This document shows positions 1-9,287 of a stretch of 64,000 nt of DNA, piece after piece. This DNA comes from Romboutsia ilealis (GTDB lineage: Bacteria > Bacillota > Clostridia > Peptostreptococcales > Peptostreptococcaceae), in assembly GCF_900015215.1 (NCBI RefSeq), contig NZ_LN555523.1, positions 916,912-980,911 on the forward strand. The letters are read 5' to 3'. The notes under the pieces are model-generated. The model had not been told where the DNA came from. It did not search any database and worked only from the letters and a program-made list of their open reading frames with translations. The first letter of the stretch is position 1; every line of letters begins with the position of its first letter. The position numbers were made by a program, and so were the translations under genes.

Positions 1-106
1 GTTAAAACTATATTTGTCTATTAAGATAAGTATAGTTTTAAAAAGCAGAACAATTACAATTGTTAATTATGTTGCTTAATAATAAAGCATCTTAATTATA
101 TACATA

Positions 107-157
107 TTTTAATAGAGGTTATATTAGTATCGTTTTTAATAGAGACTATGTTAGTAT
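107..157. repeat. Two direct 24-bp repeats upstream of the MFS gene
   Basis: Positions 107-130 and 134-157 carry nearly the same 24 bases (TTTTAATAGAG, three differing positions, then TTAGTAT), at a 27-bp period. They lie 50 bp before the Shine-Dalgarno site of the MFS gene. They could be a paired operator or a local duplication. No protein can be assigned to them. Confidence 0.6.
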
Positions 158-207
158 GGTTTGTATTAAAATATAGAATTAAAACTAAATAAGGAGAAAT
201 TATAAAA

Positions 208-1464
208 ATGAGCAATTCTAACAACAAAAAAAGATTTGCAACTGCATGGGTAATAGTAGTTGCATGTATGCTTATTCAAGCAATACCATTTGGTGTAGCA
301 TCTAACATACAACCACAATTTGTTAGTTACGTTGTAGAAGAAAGAGGATTTACACTTGCTGGATTCTCATTAATCTTCACATTAGGTACAATTGTATCTG
401 CTGTAGCATCACCATTTATAGGTACTTTATTTAATAAAGTAAACGTTAAGGTAATGTACATCGTAGGATGTATACTTTCTGGTGGAGGATTCTTAGCATT
501 CTCTATGTGTCAAGAATTATGGCAATTCTATATTGTTGCTGGTATAGTTCAAGTTGGTACAGCGGCTATATCTTCAATAGGGGTACCTCTTTTAATAAAC
601 AGATGGTTTGATGAAGAAACTAAAGGAAAAGCTATGGGTCTAGCATTTGCTGGTAGTGGATTAGGTAATATATTCTTACAACAATTAGTTGTATCATCTC
701 TTGCAACTAACGGTGCTAGTAAGTCTTATATGTTATTTGGGGCATTATCTTTAATAGTTGGTATACCAGTTTCTATATTCTTATTAAGAATGCCTAAGAA
801 TGAAGATGAAGTTGTAAGAGGTAAAAGTAGCTTATCAGAAGCTGCTGCTACTACTGCTGATTTTGGATATACATTTAAAGAAGCTAGTAAACTTAAATAT
901 TTCTGGATATTGGGAATAGGGTTATTCGCATTAGGTATGTATGTATCAGCTTTAGCAGTTCAATACCCAGCTTATTTAACATCTGATGTAAAATTAAGTC
1001 CAACTATGGTTGCTAGTGTAGGTTCTGTATTTGCATTATTCTGTTTATTTGGAAACTTAGTTGGTGGTGTAATATTTGATAAATTAGGTGTAACTAAAGG
1101 ACTTGTAGTTGCATTTGCATTAGCTGCAATAGCATGTTTATCTTTAATATTCTGTAAACAATTAGCATTCCTTGCATTCATATTTGCAGCATTAAAAGGT
1201 TTATCAGTATTTGCATATATGATAGGACCTTCTATGTTAACAGGTTCATTCTTTGGACAAAAGGATTTCGGAACTATATTAGGTGTGGTTCAAATATTCT
1301 TTGCTGTAGGATTTGCTGCAGGTTCAACAGTATTTGGATTATTAGTTGATAATTTTGGATATACTCCTGCATGGTATGTTATATTAGGATTTATAGTTGT
1401 ATCATATGGATTATTAATATTCACATCTATAGGTATGAAGAAATTAAACGAAAAAAACAACTAA
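208..1464 (+). CDS. MFS transporter, 12-TM, oxalate/formate-antiporter-like
   Basis: This is a 418-residue major facilitator protein of the usual length. Hydrophobic segments run throughout, with a central polar loop at about residues 195-230 between two six-helix halves. An MFS-type loop (Gly...Asp-Lys-Leu-Gly) follows the eighth segment. The closest families by eye are the oxalate/formate or bile-salt/monocarboxylate MFS proteins, but the substrate cannot be read from sequence. AAGGAG at 191-196 supports this start. Its own terminator lies at 1521-1548, and repeat copy C1 separates it from the M20 amidohydrolase gene. The neighbourhood suggests uptake of an N-acylated or small carboxylic compound that the hydrolase then processes. 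That link is inference. Confidence 0.85.
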   Translation: MSNSNNKKRFATAWVIVVACMLIQAIPFGVASNIQPQFVSYVVEERGFTLAGFSLIFTLGTIVSAVASPFIGTLFNKVNVKVMYIVGCILSGGGFLAFSMCQELWQFYIVAGIVQVGTAAISSIGVPLLINRWFDEETKGKAMGLAFAGSGLGNIFLQQLVVSSLATNGASKSYMLFGALSLIVGIPVSIFLLRMPKNEDEVVRGKSSLSEAAATTADFGYTFKEASKLKYFWILGIGLFALGMYVSALAVQYPAYLTSDVKLSPTMVASVGSVFALFCLFGNLVGGVIFDKLGVTKGLVVAFALAAIACLSLIFCKQLAFLAFIFAALKGLSVFAYMIGPSMLTGSFFGQKDFGTILGVVQIFFAVGFAAGSTVFGLLVDNFGYTPAWYVILGFIVVSYGLLIFTSIGMKKLNEKNN

Positions 1465-1520
1465 TATCGATTCTAATAAAGTAAAAAATATATTTAAAAT
1501 ATAATTATAGAATAATAAAA

Positions 1521-1548
1521 AGGCGTAGATAATATCTACGTCTTTTTT
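1521..1548 (+). terminator. Intrinsic terminator of the MFS gene
   Basis: A GCGTAGAT/ATCTACG(T) stem is followed by a T-run. The T-run continues directly into repeat copy C1. Confidence 0.85.
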
Positions 1549-1739
1549 ACGCTTAAGGATATTATAATACTTAAAAAAATCTGGATAAATTTTAAATGTA
1601 AGTAATATCAATAAATTGGTTTTGAGCGTAAAAAGATTTTGAAATACTTCACCCACGCAGTGGCTCAAGCAACGGACGAAGTCGTTGGCGACATGAAGTG
1701 TTTCACCGACACGTCGCTCAAGCGAAGCGAATTTTTTAT
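1543..1739 (+). repeat. Mosaic hairpin repeat, copy C1
   Basis: Full-length copy. The left module (about 1543-1635) begins TTTTTACGCTTAA and ends TTTTGAGCGTAAAAA, which are near-perfect inverted ends. Nested inside are GATATTA...TACTTA and TAAGTAATATC. The right module (1636-1739) holds three small hairpins: CCACgcaGTGG, CAACG...CGTTG and CGACacGTCG. It ends AAGCGAAGCGAATTTTTT. The copy starts in the T-tract of the preceding terminator. Confidence 0.85.
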
Positions 1740-2070
1740 TATTTTTAATAACTAATAATATATATTTCTCTAATGAATTTGAGATATTAATAAGTATTAT
1801 GACAAAGGATCAGATGGATTAGTAACTAAGTGTAAAGAAGTATAAAAATGTAGAAATTTACTGTAATATATATAAATTTAATATTTTTAAAATAATAATA
1901 ATAAAGTGGACTATATATGTCCATTTTATTTGTTATTATTTTAATATAGCTCATATGAATATGCTCAAATAAGTATAAAATCTATGAAATATGGGTAATA
2001 CTTTAAGTAGGATTTATGTGTGGCTATAAGTCAAACATTACATAAAATCAACATGGAAAGAGGTACAATT
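1740..2070. other. Intergenic region before the M20 gene
   Basis: This stretch is AT-rich, with a weak hairpin plus T-rich tail at 1902-1931 (AAAGTGGAC/GTCCATTTT). A short open stretch at about 1786-1845 ends in a stop but has stops immediately upstream. It is too short to call a gene remnant. Nothing else was recognised. Confidence 0.5.
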
Positions 2071-3255
2071 ATGAACAAAATGATGGAGCAAGCACTAGCT
2101 ATAAAAGATGAATTAGTATCATACAGAAGAACAATACATGCTAATCCAGAAGTAGGTACTCATTTACCAATGACAACTAAGTTTGTTATGGACAAATTAA
2201 GAGAGTTTGGTTATGAACCAAAAGAAATATGTGATAGTGGAATAGTTGCTACTATATCTGGACCAAAACCAGGAAAAGTATTTTTACTAAGAGCTGATAT
2301 GGATGCTTTACCAATGGCTGAAAAAGCTGAAGTAGAATTTAAAGCAACTAATGGATGCATGCATTCTTGTGGACATGATATGCATACTGCAATGTTACTT
2401 GGAGCTGCTAAATTACTTAAAGAAAACCAAGATGAAATAGAAGGTACAGTTAAATTAGTATTCCAACCAGACGAAGAAGGATTTACAGGAGCTAAGAAAA
2501 TGATAGAAGCTGGAGTTCTTCAAAATCCTAAAGTTGATGCAGCTATGGCTGCACACGTTCACTCAGGAACACCATCAAATGTGATAGTTTGTGGTCTTGG
2601 AACAAGTATAGGTGGATGTTATAGATTTAGAATAGTTGTAAATGGTACAGGTTGTCATGGAGCAATGCCTGAAACTGGTGTAGATCCAATAAATATAGCA
2701 GTTAAAATATATGAAAGCTTACAAACTATATTAACAAGAGAAATAGCTGCTACTAATCCAGCAGTTATAACTATAGGTAAATTTGTTGGAGGAGAAGCTC
2801 CAAACATAATACCAGGTGAAGTTGTTATGGAAGGTACATTTAGATACTTAGATAAAGAAATGGGAGAATTCGTAATCAATAGAATGGATGAAATAGTTAC
2901 TTCTACTGCTAAATTGCTTAGAGGAGAAGCTAAACTTATAGAATTATCGTCTGTACCACCATTAACTAACGAAAAAGGTTTCGCCAATGAAATCACTGGA
3001 TATATGAAAGATATAGTTGGAGAACAAGCTATAGTAATGTTTGAAGGTGGAGGAATGGGATCTGAAGATTTCGCATCATTCTCACATGAAGTACCAAGTT
3101 TATATTATATAATAGGAGCTGGAGCTAAGAATGAAAATCCTTTATACGGACTTCCAACTCACAATGAAAATGTAGTATTTAATGAAGATATATTACCAAC
3201 AGGTGCTGCATTACATGCATACAGTGCAATAAGCTGGTTAAAAAATAACAAGTAA
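2071..3255 (+). CDS. M20 family amidohydrolase (peptidase M20D-type)
   Basis: This is a 394-residue metal-dependent amidohydrolase of the hippurate/N-acyl-amino-acid/IAA-conjugate hydrolase type. Likely metal ligands are visible: Cys100 and His102 in the SCGHDMH motif, Glu135/Glu136 in QPDEEG, His162/His164 in AHVH, and C-terminal His364 in LPTHNE. A dimerisation domain should occupy about residues 180-290. The open frame extends to a GTG at 2020. However, GAAAGAGGT at 2056-2064 sits correctly before ATG 2071, and the family N terminus begins there. The enzyme cleaves an amide bond of an N-acylated amino acid or small peptide in the cytoplasm; the exact substrate is unknown. A regulator gene follows after 45 bp. 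Confidence 0.88.
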   Translation: MNKMMEQALAIKDELVSYRRTIHANPEVGTHLPMTTKFVMDKLREFGYEPKEICDSGIVATISGPKPGKVFLLRADMDALPMAEKAEVEFKATNGCMHSCGHDMHTAMLLGAAKLLKENQDEIEGTVKLVFQPDEEGFTGAKKMIEAGVLQNPKVDAAMAAHVHSGTPSNVIVCGLGTSIGGCYRFRIVVNGTGCHGAMPETGVDPINIAVKIYESLQTILTREIAATNPAVITIGKFVGGEAPNIIPGEVVMEGTFRYLDKEMGEFVINRMDEIVTSTAKLLRGEAKLIELSSVPPLTNEKGFANEITGYMKDIVGEQAIVMFEGGGMGSEDFASFSHEVPSLYYIIGAGAKNENPLYGLPTHNENVVFNEDILPTGAALHAYSAISWLKNNK

Positions 3256-3300
3256 GGACACATTAGTACAATATAGTCATCAACTTGAAAGGAAACAAAT

Positions 3301-3951
3301 ATGAGATTATTAGATATTTTATTTTATCTATTACGAATTAATTCAAAAGTTACTGTTAAAGAATTAGCTGAAATTTTTAATGTATCTACGAAAACAATAC
3401 GAAGAGATTTAGATAAATTATCAATACTTGGAATACCTATAATTTTTTATAGAGGTGTAAATGGCGGTTTAGAAATTGATAAAAACTATGTAATCGCAAA
3501 ACATTTGCTTAGAGATAGTGATTATAAGAATTTAATACTTGCACTATATATAGGTGAAAATATAAGCAAAAGTATAAGTGACTCTTTTTTAATTGATAAA
3601 TTCAAATCAGTTGATAAAGAGAGATGCTCTAAAATCTTAAGTAATATTGAAGAACGATTCGTAATAGATTTGTACGAAGATAAATTTGATAATAAGAATA
3701 CAATATACGAAGATATTGATATAGCTTTTGATAAGAAATCTTTTATTCAATTAGAAATAGAAGATAAAAAACTTGAAGTATACCCTATATCTTTTGTATT
3801 AAAAAAAGAAGGGTTATGCTTATATTGCTATAAAGAAGAGTATATGATTATTTCAATTAGTAAAATATCTGATGTTATTATTTGTGATAAGAGTTATGAT
3901 GGTCCTATAATTAGCTATGAAAAAAATAAAGATAAAATTAAAGTTATATAA
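3301..3951 (+). CDS. Short HTH regulator, DeoR/HTH_11 type with WYL-like tail
   Basis: This is a 216-residue putative transcription factor. Residues 1-60 form a winged helix with the recognition-helix pattern VSTKTIRRDLDKL followed by a GGLEI wing, as in HTH_11/YafY proteins. Residues about 150-205 (YPISFVLKKEGLCLYCY...) resemble the core of a WYL ligand-sensing domain. The protein is about 100 residues shorter than typical WYL regulators, so the middle is reduced. GAAAGGAA precedes ATG 3301. It lies 45 bp after the M20 gene and is probably co-transcribed with it, so it may control the transporter/hydrolase pair. The ligand is unknown. Confidence 0.75.
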   Translation: MRLLDILFYLLRINSKVTVKELAEIFNVSTKTIRRDLDKLSILGIPIIFYRGVNGGLEIDKNYVIAKHLLRDSDYKNLILALYIGENISKSISDSFLIDKFKSVDKERCSKILSNIEERFVIDLYEDKFDNKNTIYEDIDIAFDKKSFIQLEIEDKKLEVYPISFVLKKEGLCLYCYKEEYMIISISKISDVIICDKSYDGPIISYEKNKDKIKVI

Positions 3952-4009
3952 CTATTATTTTATAAAATATTTAGAGAAGAATAATATATAATTATTATAA
4001 TAAAATAAA

Positions 4010-4046
4010 AATCCTAAAGATTCATTTTAAATCTTTAGGATTTTTT
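4010..4046 (+). terminator. Terminator of the HTH regulator gene
   Basis: A stem of ATCCTAAAGATT with AATCTTTAGGAT is followed by seven Ts. The T-run merges into repeat copy C2. Confidence 0.9.
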
Positions 4047-4210
4047 TACGTTTAATGATATTATAATACTTAAAAAATGTGGATAAATTCTGAATGTAAG
4101 TAATATCAATAAATTGGTTTTGAGCGTAAAAAATTTTGAAATGCTTCGCCCACGCAGTGGCTCAAGCAACGGACGAAGTCGTTGGCGACATGAGCGAAGC
4201 GAATTTTTTA
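4043..4210 (+). repeat. Mosaic hairpin repeat, copy C2 (one hairpin unit deleted)
   Basis: The left module is as in C1. The right module lacks exactly 25 bases relative to C4, which removes the third hairpin unit (the one with CGACacGTCG). It runs from GGCGACATG straight into AGCGAAGCGAATTTTTT. An apparent open frame at 4114-4299 is produced by the repeat and is not a gene. Confidence 0.85.
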
Positions 4211-4390
4211 TTTATTATTTAATATACCTTACAAAAGTATTTTTATTTATTAAAAGATGTAGTTTAAATCCTAATAATAATTGTTTGCAAAAAATATAAA
4301 TAAATTTTAAAAATATATTTTAATTTTATTTTATAAAATATGGAAAAAGTGGTATAATTTTAATTATAGATGTAGCATTGGGGAGGATAA
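4211..4390 (+). promoter_or_regulatory. Leader and probable promoter of the histidine kinase gene
   Basis: This is AT-rich sequence with a TATAAT at 4353-4358 about 33 bp before the start codon. The -35 region is weak. GGGGAGG at 4380-4386 is the ribosome-binding site. Confidence 0.45.
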
Positions 4391-6790
4391 ATGGAAGCTT
4401 TATTAGAAAAAGTAGACGAATATATTTTAACAGCTGATTATGACGGAAAAATAAACTTTGCTAATAGTAAATTTTTAGATAAATTCAAATATAAAGAATG
4501 TGAATTATATAAACTAAATATAAATGAAATTCTAACTAATAATTCTTTAGAAATAGATAAAATACCAATTGATAAAAATGGAATAAATAAAGAGTTGGAA
4601 TTTATAACAAAAAACGATAAAAAAATAAAATTAGATAGTAAGCTATTTATAGATGAGTTTAAAAGTAAAAAATGTTTATTTATTGTGTCAAAAGATATAA
4701 ATGACTCCATTCTTACAAAAGAATATATGGAGTTATTATTAGATAATTTATATTTAGGAACTTATATTAAAGATGATTCTGGAAAATATATATATGCAAA
4801 TAAAACTTTAGCAAATTTTTTAGGTAAGACTCAAGAAGAGATGATAGGTAGATATGATCATGAGATTTTTCCGTCAAATATTTCAGATTCATTTATAAAA
4901 ATGGATAAGGTTGTAAAAGAGAGTAAAGTAGCTAAGTTATATGATGAGGAAATAAATATAAATGGTAAAGATAGGTGGTATGAACATTATAAATCACCTA
5001 TATATGATGAAAATAATAATTTAAAATATATAATGGGGATATCTAAAGATATCCAGCTACAAAAAATAGTTAAGGATAATATATTTAAAAAATATAGTAA
5101 AGTTATTGATGAAAATAATAATAGTAATTTTGATATATACAATACATTAAATGATATATCAAATAACATAATAGAGAGCACAAATGCTAAAGGATTAAAT
5201 ATAAATCTTTATAATAAAGATACTTTAGAGTTTGAAACATCTATAAAGTTAAAAAATGCAGCTAAAGTGCTTGCTAGAGTTGATAAAATAAAGATTAGTA
5301 AAGATAACGAAAAAGCAATTTTAGATGGCAAGACGTTTAGGGGACTTAAAGGTATAAATAAACTAATAACAAAGACTGATATAGAAGAAATAGATGTGGA
5401 TATGGAGTCTAGAGATGGCATAAAATATGCTTGCGTATATCCTATGATAGTAAAGAATGAATTAATAGGTACATTAGCTATGAGTTATAGTGAAAAAGAA
5501 GCACCTAAATATAATCAAGATACTTTATTTGAAGAAATTGCAGAAAGACTTGCAATGCTTATAAAAAATTATAGACTATCTACAGAATTAAAATTAGAAA
5601 ATCAAAAGCGTAAAGAATTAGAAGAGGAATTAAGTCTTTATTTAGATGTATCAGTAGATTTAAAATCAATAGCAAATATAGATGGTTATGCGATTAAAGT
5701 TAATGATTCTTGGGAAAGAATACTTGGTTGGAGTGAAGAAGAAATAAAAACTATGCATTATAGTGATTTTATACATCCTGATGATATTGATATATTAGAA
5801 AATTTATATGACCCAGATTGTATAGAAGAAGAAATAAAACATTTAGCTATCAGATTCTTATGCAAAGATAGTAGTTATAGATGGATAGAACTAAGTTCGA
5901 AATATGTCAAAGATAAAAATATATTTATATTTACAGGCATAGATATTACAAAAAGAAAAGAAGTAGAAGAAGAAAAGAAAAAATTAGAAGAAGCTATTCA
6001 ATTAGAAAGTATAAGAAATGAATTTTTGGGAAATATATCTCACGAATTTAAAACACCGTTAAATATAATACTTGGAATTGTTCAATTAATAAATAAAAAT
6101 ATAGATTTAGATAATATAAATAAAGAAAATTTAATACGACATGTAGGTATAATGAAACAGAACTCATATAGATTATTAAGATTAGTAAATAATTTAATAG
6201 ATATAAGTAGAATTGACATAGGATATTATAATTTACAGCTTTCTAATTATGATATGGTGAAAGTAATAAAAGATATAACTTTATCTATATCAGAATATGT
6301 TAAGCATAAAAAAATAAATTTATCATTTAATACAGATTTAGAAGAAGTAATATTAGCTTGTGATGCAGATAAAATGGAAAGGGTAATGTTAAATTTATTA
6401 TCAAATGCAATTAAGTATACGGATGATAATGGAGATATACATGTATCTTTAAATAAAGTAAATGAAGATATAGTTGTATCTGTAAAAGATAATGGAGTAG
6501 GGATACCAAAAGATAAATTAAAAATAATATTTGATAGATTTGGACAAGTAAATGATATTCTATCTAGAAGGTGTGAAGGTAGTGGAATAGGTTTATCTAT
6601 TGTAAAATCCATTGTAGAAATGCATGGAGGTAAAATAGAAGTATTTAGTGAAATAGGTAAAGGAACTGAATTTGTATTTAATATACCTATTAAAATTTTA
6701 AAAGAAGAAAATGTTATATTAAAATGTGAAAATAGAGATTATCACGTTGAAAAATGTAATATAGAATTTTCTGATATATATAGTATATAA
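4391..6790 (+). CDS. PAS-PAS-GAF-PAS sensor histidine kinase (orphan)
   Basis: This 799-residue kinase has no membrane segment. Two N-terminal PAS domains cover about residues 1-105 and 112-230. A GAF-like region covers about 250-400. A third PAS covers about 425-535 and is followed by a short coiled coil. The HisKA domain carries the phospho-acceptor His551 in NISHEFKTPLN. The ATPase domain covers about 660-770, with N-box SNAIKYTD, G1 DNGVGIP, F-box FDRFGQ and G2 GSGIGLSI. The protein should be cytoplasmic and sense an internal signal. No response regulator gene is adjacent, so its partner is elsewhere. Two-component or phosphorelay (for example sporulation) use is possible but unproven. 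A terminator follows immediately. Confidence 0.9.
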   Translation: MEALLEKVDEYILTADYDGKINFANSKFLDKFKYKECELYKLNINEILTNNSLEIDKIPIDKNGINKELEFITKNDKKIKLDSKLFIDEFKSKKCLFIVSKDINDSILTKEYMELLLDNLYLGTYIKDDSGKYIYANKTLANFLGKTQEEMIGRYDHEIFPSNISDSFIKMDKVVKESKVAKLYDEEININGKDRWYEHYKSPIYDENNNLKYIMGISKDIQLQKIVKDNIFKKYSKVIDENNNSNFDIYNTLNDISNNIIESTNAKGLNINLYNKDTLEFETSIKLKNAAKVLARVDKIKISKDNEKAILDGKTFRGLKGINKLITKTDIEEIDVDMESRDGIKYACVYPMIVKNELIGTLAMSYSEKEAPKYNQDTLFEEIAERLAMLIKNYRLSTELKLENQKRKELEEELSLYLDVSVDLKSIANIDGYAIKVNDSWERILGWSEEEIKTMHYSDFIHPDDIDILENLYDPDCIEEEIKHLAIRFLCKDSSYRWIELSSKYVKDKNIFIFTGIDITKRKEVEEEKKKLEEAIQLESIRNEFLGNISHEFKTPLNIILGIVQLINKNIDLDNINKENLIRHVGIMKQNSYRLLRLVNNLIDISRIDIGYYNLQLSNYDMVKVIKDITLSISEYVKHKKINLSFNTDLEEVILACDADKMERVMLNLLSNAIKYTDDNGDIHVSLNKVNEDIVVSVKDNGVGIPKDKLKIIFDRFGQVNDILSRRCEGSGIGLSIVKSIVEMHGGKIEVFSEIGKGTEFVFNIPIKILKEENVILKCENRDYHVEKCNIEFSDIYSI

Positions 6791-6817
6791 AGTTATGGGA
6801 TAACCCATAACTTTTTT
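6790..6817 (+). terminator. Terminator of the histidine kinase gene
   Basis: AAGTTATGGG pairs with CCCATAACTT and is followed by Ts. The T-tract runs into truncated repeat copy C3. Confidence 0.9.
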
Positions 6818-6846
6818 ACGCTTAAGGATATTATAATACTTAAAAG
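6812..6846 (+). repeat. Mosaic repeat, copy C3 (left end only)
   Basis: About 35 bases match the left end of C1 and C4 (TTTTTTACGCTTAAGG through TAATACTTAAAA). Similarity then stops, and no right module is present before the Zn-ribbon gene. Confidence 0.75.
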
Positions 6847-6874
6847 AATATATATAAATTCTTAAAGTAATCAA

Positions 6875-7084
6875 TTAGCCCATAAGGAAATCTAATATGT
6901 TCCATCCATCAGATGTAGTGCCCTTATATAATTCTGTATACCCACATTTTTTACAGCTTATAGTAATAAATCTTTTGTTTTGGATATCGAATATTTTGGC
7001 GAAATTTCCACCTGTTGCTTGAAATTCATCACTTTCATAAGATGTATTTTCGCACTTAGGACAAACATATTGCTTTTTTTCCAT
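6875..7084 (-). CDS. Small Zn-ribbon protein (predicted nucleic-acid-binding)
   Basis: This is a 69-residue protein with two CxxC knuckles, CPKC near the N terminus and CKKC at about residue 46, separated by a beta-rich stretch. It matches the small predicted nucleic-acid-binding Zn-ribbon family (COG3478-like) in length and layout. On the minus strand AGAGGT lies eight bases before the ATG. It is convergent with the histidine kinase gene, and the truncated repeat C3 lies between them. The function is unknown beyond probable zinc binding. Confidence 0.75.
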   Translation of the reverse strand: MEKKQYVCPKCENTSYESDEFQATGGNFAKIFDIQNKRFITISCKKCGYTELYKGTTSDGWNILDFLMG

Positions 7085-7428
7085 TTAAATAACCTCTTTT
7101 CTTAAAAATAATATTGAAATAATTATAGCAGATGAATATGGTAATATGATATATATATTATAATAAATATAAAATTATTATTACAATATATGTATAAATT
7201 AAAGACTTTTAATAGAATTGATAGTATAATAAATAATATTAGAATTTTTCATTAAATTATAAAATAATACTTAATATGAAATAAAGTATATTGGATTAAG
7301 TGAAATAAAAAGTAATTAAATCTTTATAAATATATAAATATAAATTTATAATTGGGTAAATGTAAAAAAGTAAAATAATAATTAAAAAGGATAAACCTAA
7401 TTTTACTTTTGAGTTATGGGAGGTAATT
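7085..7428. other. Intergenic region before the GltD-like gene
   Basis: This is divergent promoter space and very AT-rich. An inverted repeat (AAAAGTAAAAT at 7367-7377 with ATTTTACTTTT at 7400-7410) lies just upstream of the GGGAGG ribosome-binding site of the next gene. It has no T-tract, so it may be a leader hairpin rather than a terminator. Confidence 0.5.
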
Positions 7429-8676
7429 ATGAAAGTAATAGATATTAATGAATTAAGGGAAGAAGCTAATAAATGTTTTACATGTAAAGTTCCAAAATGT
7501 AAAAAAAATTGTCCAATTGATACACCAATACCAGAAATAATAAAGTTATTTAAAGAAAATAAAATAGAAGAAGCTGGAGAAATATTATTTAATAATAACC
7601 CTTTATCAGCAATTTGTGGAGTGGTTTGCCCACATGAAGATCAATGTTTAGGAAATTGTATAAGGGGAATAAAAGATAAACCAGTAGATTTTTATGAAAT
7701 AGAGCGTTTTATATCTAGTAATTACTTAAAAAATGTTAAATTAAAACAAGAAGATAACTTAAATGAAAGAATAGCTATAATAGGTTCAGGTCCAGCTGGA
7801 ATATCATTAGCTTTAATATTAGCTAAAAAGGGATATAAGGTAACTATATTTGAGAAAAGATCACATATAGGTGGGGTTTTAAGATATGGAATTCCAAAGT
7901 TTAGATTACCAGAAGGCGTTTTAGATGATATAGAAAATATATTATTAGATTTAAATGTAAAAATAAGATATAATGCCTTAGTAGGTCCGGTAATAACAAT
8001 AGATAAATTATTTGAAGACGGATATGATGCAATATTCATAGGTACTGGTGTATGGAATCCAAAACCTTTAAATATAAAGGGAGAGACATTTGGACATGTA
8101 CATTATGCAATTGACTATTTAAAATCACCTAATTCATATAGACTAGGAGATGATGTTATTATAATTGGGGCAGGAAATGTTGCAATGGACGCTGCAAGAA
8201 CTGCAAAGTATCATGGTGTAAAAAATGTAACTGTAGTATATAGAAAAGACTTTGAAGATATGACTGCTACTAAAGCAGAGATAAATGATGCAAAAAAAGA
8301 AGGGGTAAACTTTGAATTATTTAAATCTCCAGTTGAAATAACTGATGAGGGTGCTATATTTATAGACACTAAAAAATTAGATGATGAAAGAAAAACTATG
8401 GTTAATATAGAAGGATCTGAGAAACTAATAAAGGCTGATTCAGTTATAATTGCAATTAGCCAAAGTCCTAAAAATAATATAGTATCAAATACTAAGAATT
8501 TAGATACCAATAAATATGGGCTTTTAGTTACAGATGATAAAGGGCATACGACAAGAGAAGGTGTATTTGCATCAGGAGATGTTGTTACGGGAGCTAAAAC
8601 TGTAGTTGAAGCAGTTGCAAATGCTAAAGAAGTTGCAAATTCAATACAAGAATACTTAAAATTAAAGAAAATGTAA
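7429..8676 (+). CDS. NAD(P)-dependent oxidoreductase, glutamate-synthase small-subunit-like
   Basis: This is a 415-residue flavoprotein of the GltD/NfnB/SudA type. The N-terminal Cys-rich Fer4_20-like domain (CFTCKVPKCKKNC, then CGVVCPHEDQCLGNC) should bind iron-sulfur clusters. The FAD-binding motif IIGSGPAG is at residues 117-124. The NAD(P)-binding motif IIGAGNVAMDAA is at about 246, and the closing FAD motif ASGDVVTGA is near the C terminus. Such subunits pass electrons between NAD(P)H and a partner. No glutamate synthase large subunit or partner oxidoreductase is adjacent, so it may act alone or with a distant partner. GGGAGG precedes the ATG, and a strong terminator follows. Confidence 0.87.
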   Translation: MKVIDINELREEANKCFTCKVPKCKKNCPIDTPIPEIIKLFKENKIEEAGEILFNNNPLSAICGVVCPHEDQCLGNCIRGIKDKPVDFYEIERFISSNYLKNVKLKQEDNLNERIAIIGSGPAGISLALILAKKGYKVTIFEKRSHIGGVLRYGIPKFRLPEGVLDDIENILLDLNVKIRYNALVGPVITIDKLFEDGYDAIFIGTGVWNPKPLNIKGETFGHVHYAIDYLKSPNSYRLGDDVIIIGAGNVAMDAARTAKYHGVKNVTVVYRKDFEDMTATKAEINDAKKEGVNFELFKSPVEITDEGAIFIDTKKLDDERKTMVNIEGSEKLIKADSVIIAISQSPKNNIVSNTKNLDTNKYGLLVTDDKGHTTREGVFASGDVVTGAKTVVEAVANAKEVANSIQEYLKLKKM

Positions 8677-8730
8677 TTTTTATTAGTATCAGATTAATAA
8701 ATCTATATTAATTAAAATTATAAAATAAAA

Positions 8731-8765
8731 AATAAGGTGTCGGGATTTCTGACACCTTATTTTTT
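8731..8765. terminator. Bidirectional terminator, near-identical to the one at 35591
   Basis: The stem AATAAGGTGTC/GACACCTTATT has a T-run on the plus strand and A-rich sequence on the left side. It serves the convergent GltD-like and small minus-strand genes. The terminator at 35591-35622 has almost the same arm and loop. Confidence 0.9.
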
Positions 8766-8925
8766 AATAAATATCATCTTCATCTATATCTACTAGTCCA
8801 TAAGAAGCTAAAAATTCTTCTTGTATATCAAGTATCATAGCTATAGTATCTTTATCTACTGATTCATCACATCTTTTAAATATAAAATTTATCATTTCTT
8901 CAACTGAAATAGTTATATCTTCCAT
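8764..8925 (-). CDS. Small acidic protein, 53 aa, unknown
   Basis: This short open frame encodes 53 residues starting MEDITISVEEMINF and ending DIDEDDIY. It is acidic and mostly helical in appearance, with one Cys and no membrane segment. GGAGTGA lies seven bases before the ATG on the minus strand, which is the main support for it being real. It ends exactly at the shared terminator. I do not recognise the family. Confidence 0.6.
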   Translation of the reverse strand: MEDITISVEEMINFIFKRCDESVDKDTIAMILDIQEEFLASYGLVDIDEDDIY

Positions 8926-9287
8926 ATTAAATCACTCCACTAATTATAAATATTATATATTACTATATTACAATAAGTTAAAATAAAATAAAAGAAGATA
9001 ATAAATTGACGATTATCTGAAACTTCTGGCTTATAATGTTTTTAATAAATTACACCTTATGACAAATAAGAAGTCTTAAAATATATACTATAATAAAAAT
9101 CTAATACTATTTTATTTATAAAATCATATACATAGTACATAGGCGCAAAAACAAATATAAATATTCATAATCATAAAAATACAATAATATATATTATTTA
9201 TTATAGGTAACTTTAAAGATGGATTAACATACTCTAATTAATAAAAAAACTTTCACTTAATGATAGAAATTGCAATGAGGTGATACC
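8926..9287. other. Intergenic region before the LRR gene
   Basis: About 360 AT-rich bases between divergent genes, presumably containing both promoters. I see no riboswitch, repeat or reading frame of note. Confidence 0.5.

Noticed and set aside
1786..1845. Possible gene remnant reading DINKYYDKGSDGLVTKCKEV
   Set aside because: Only 20 codons, with stops directly upstream and no family I can name. It is likely chance.
2020..2070. N-terminal extension of the M20 amidohydrolase from a GTG
   Set aside because: A proper ribosome-binding site and the family N terminus both point to ATG 2071.
4114..4299. Open frame of 61 codons
   Set aside because: It lies mainly in repeat copy C2, lacks a ribosome-binding site, and similar frames arise in other copies.
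9000..9287. Riboswitch or leader RNA before the LRR gene
   Set aside because: I searched for conserved aptamer motifs and a terminator by eye and found none.
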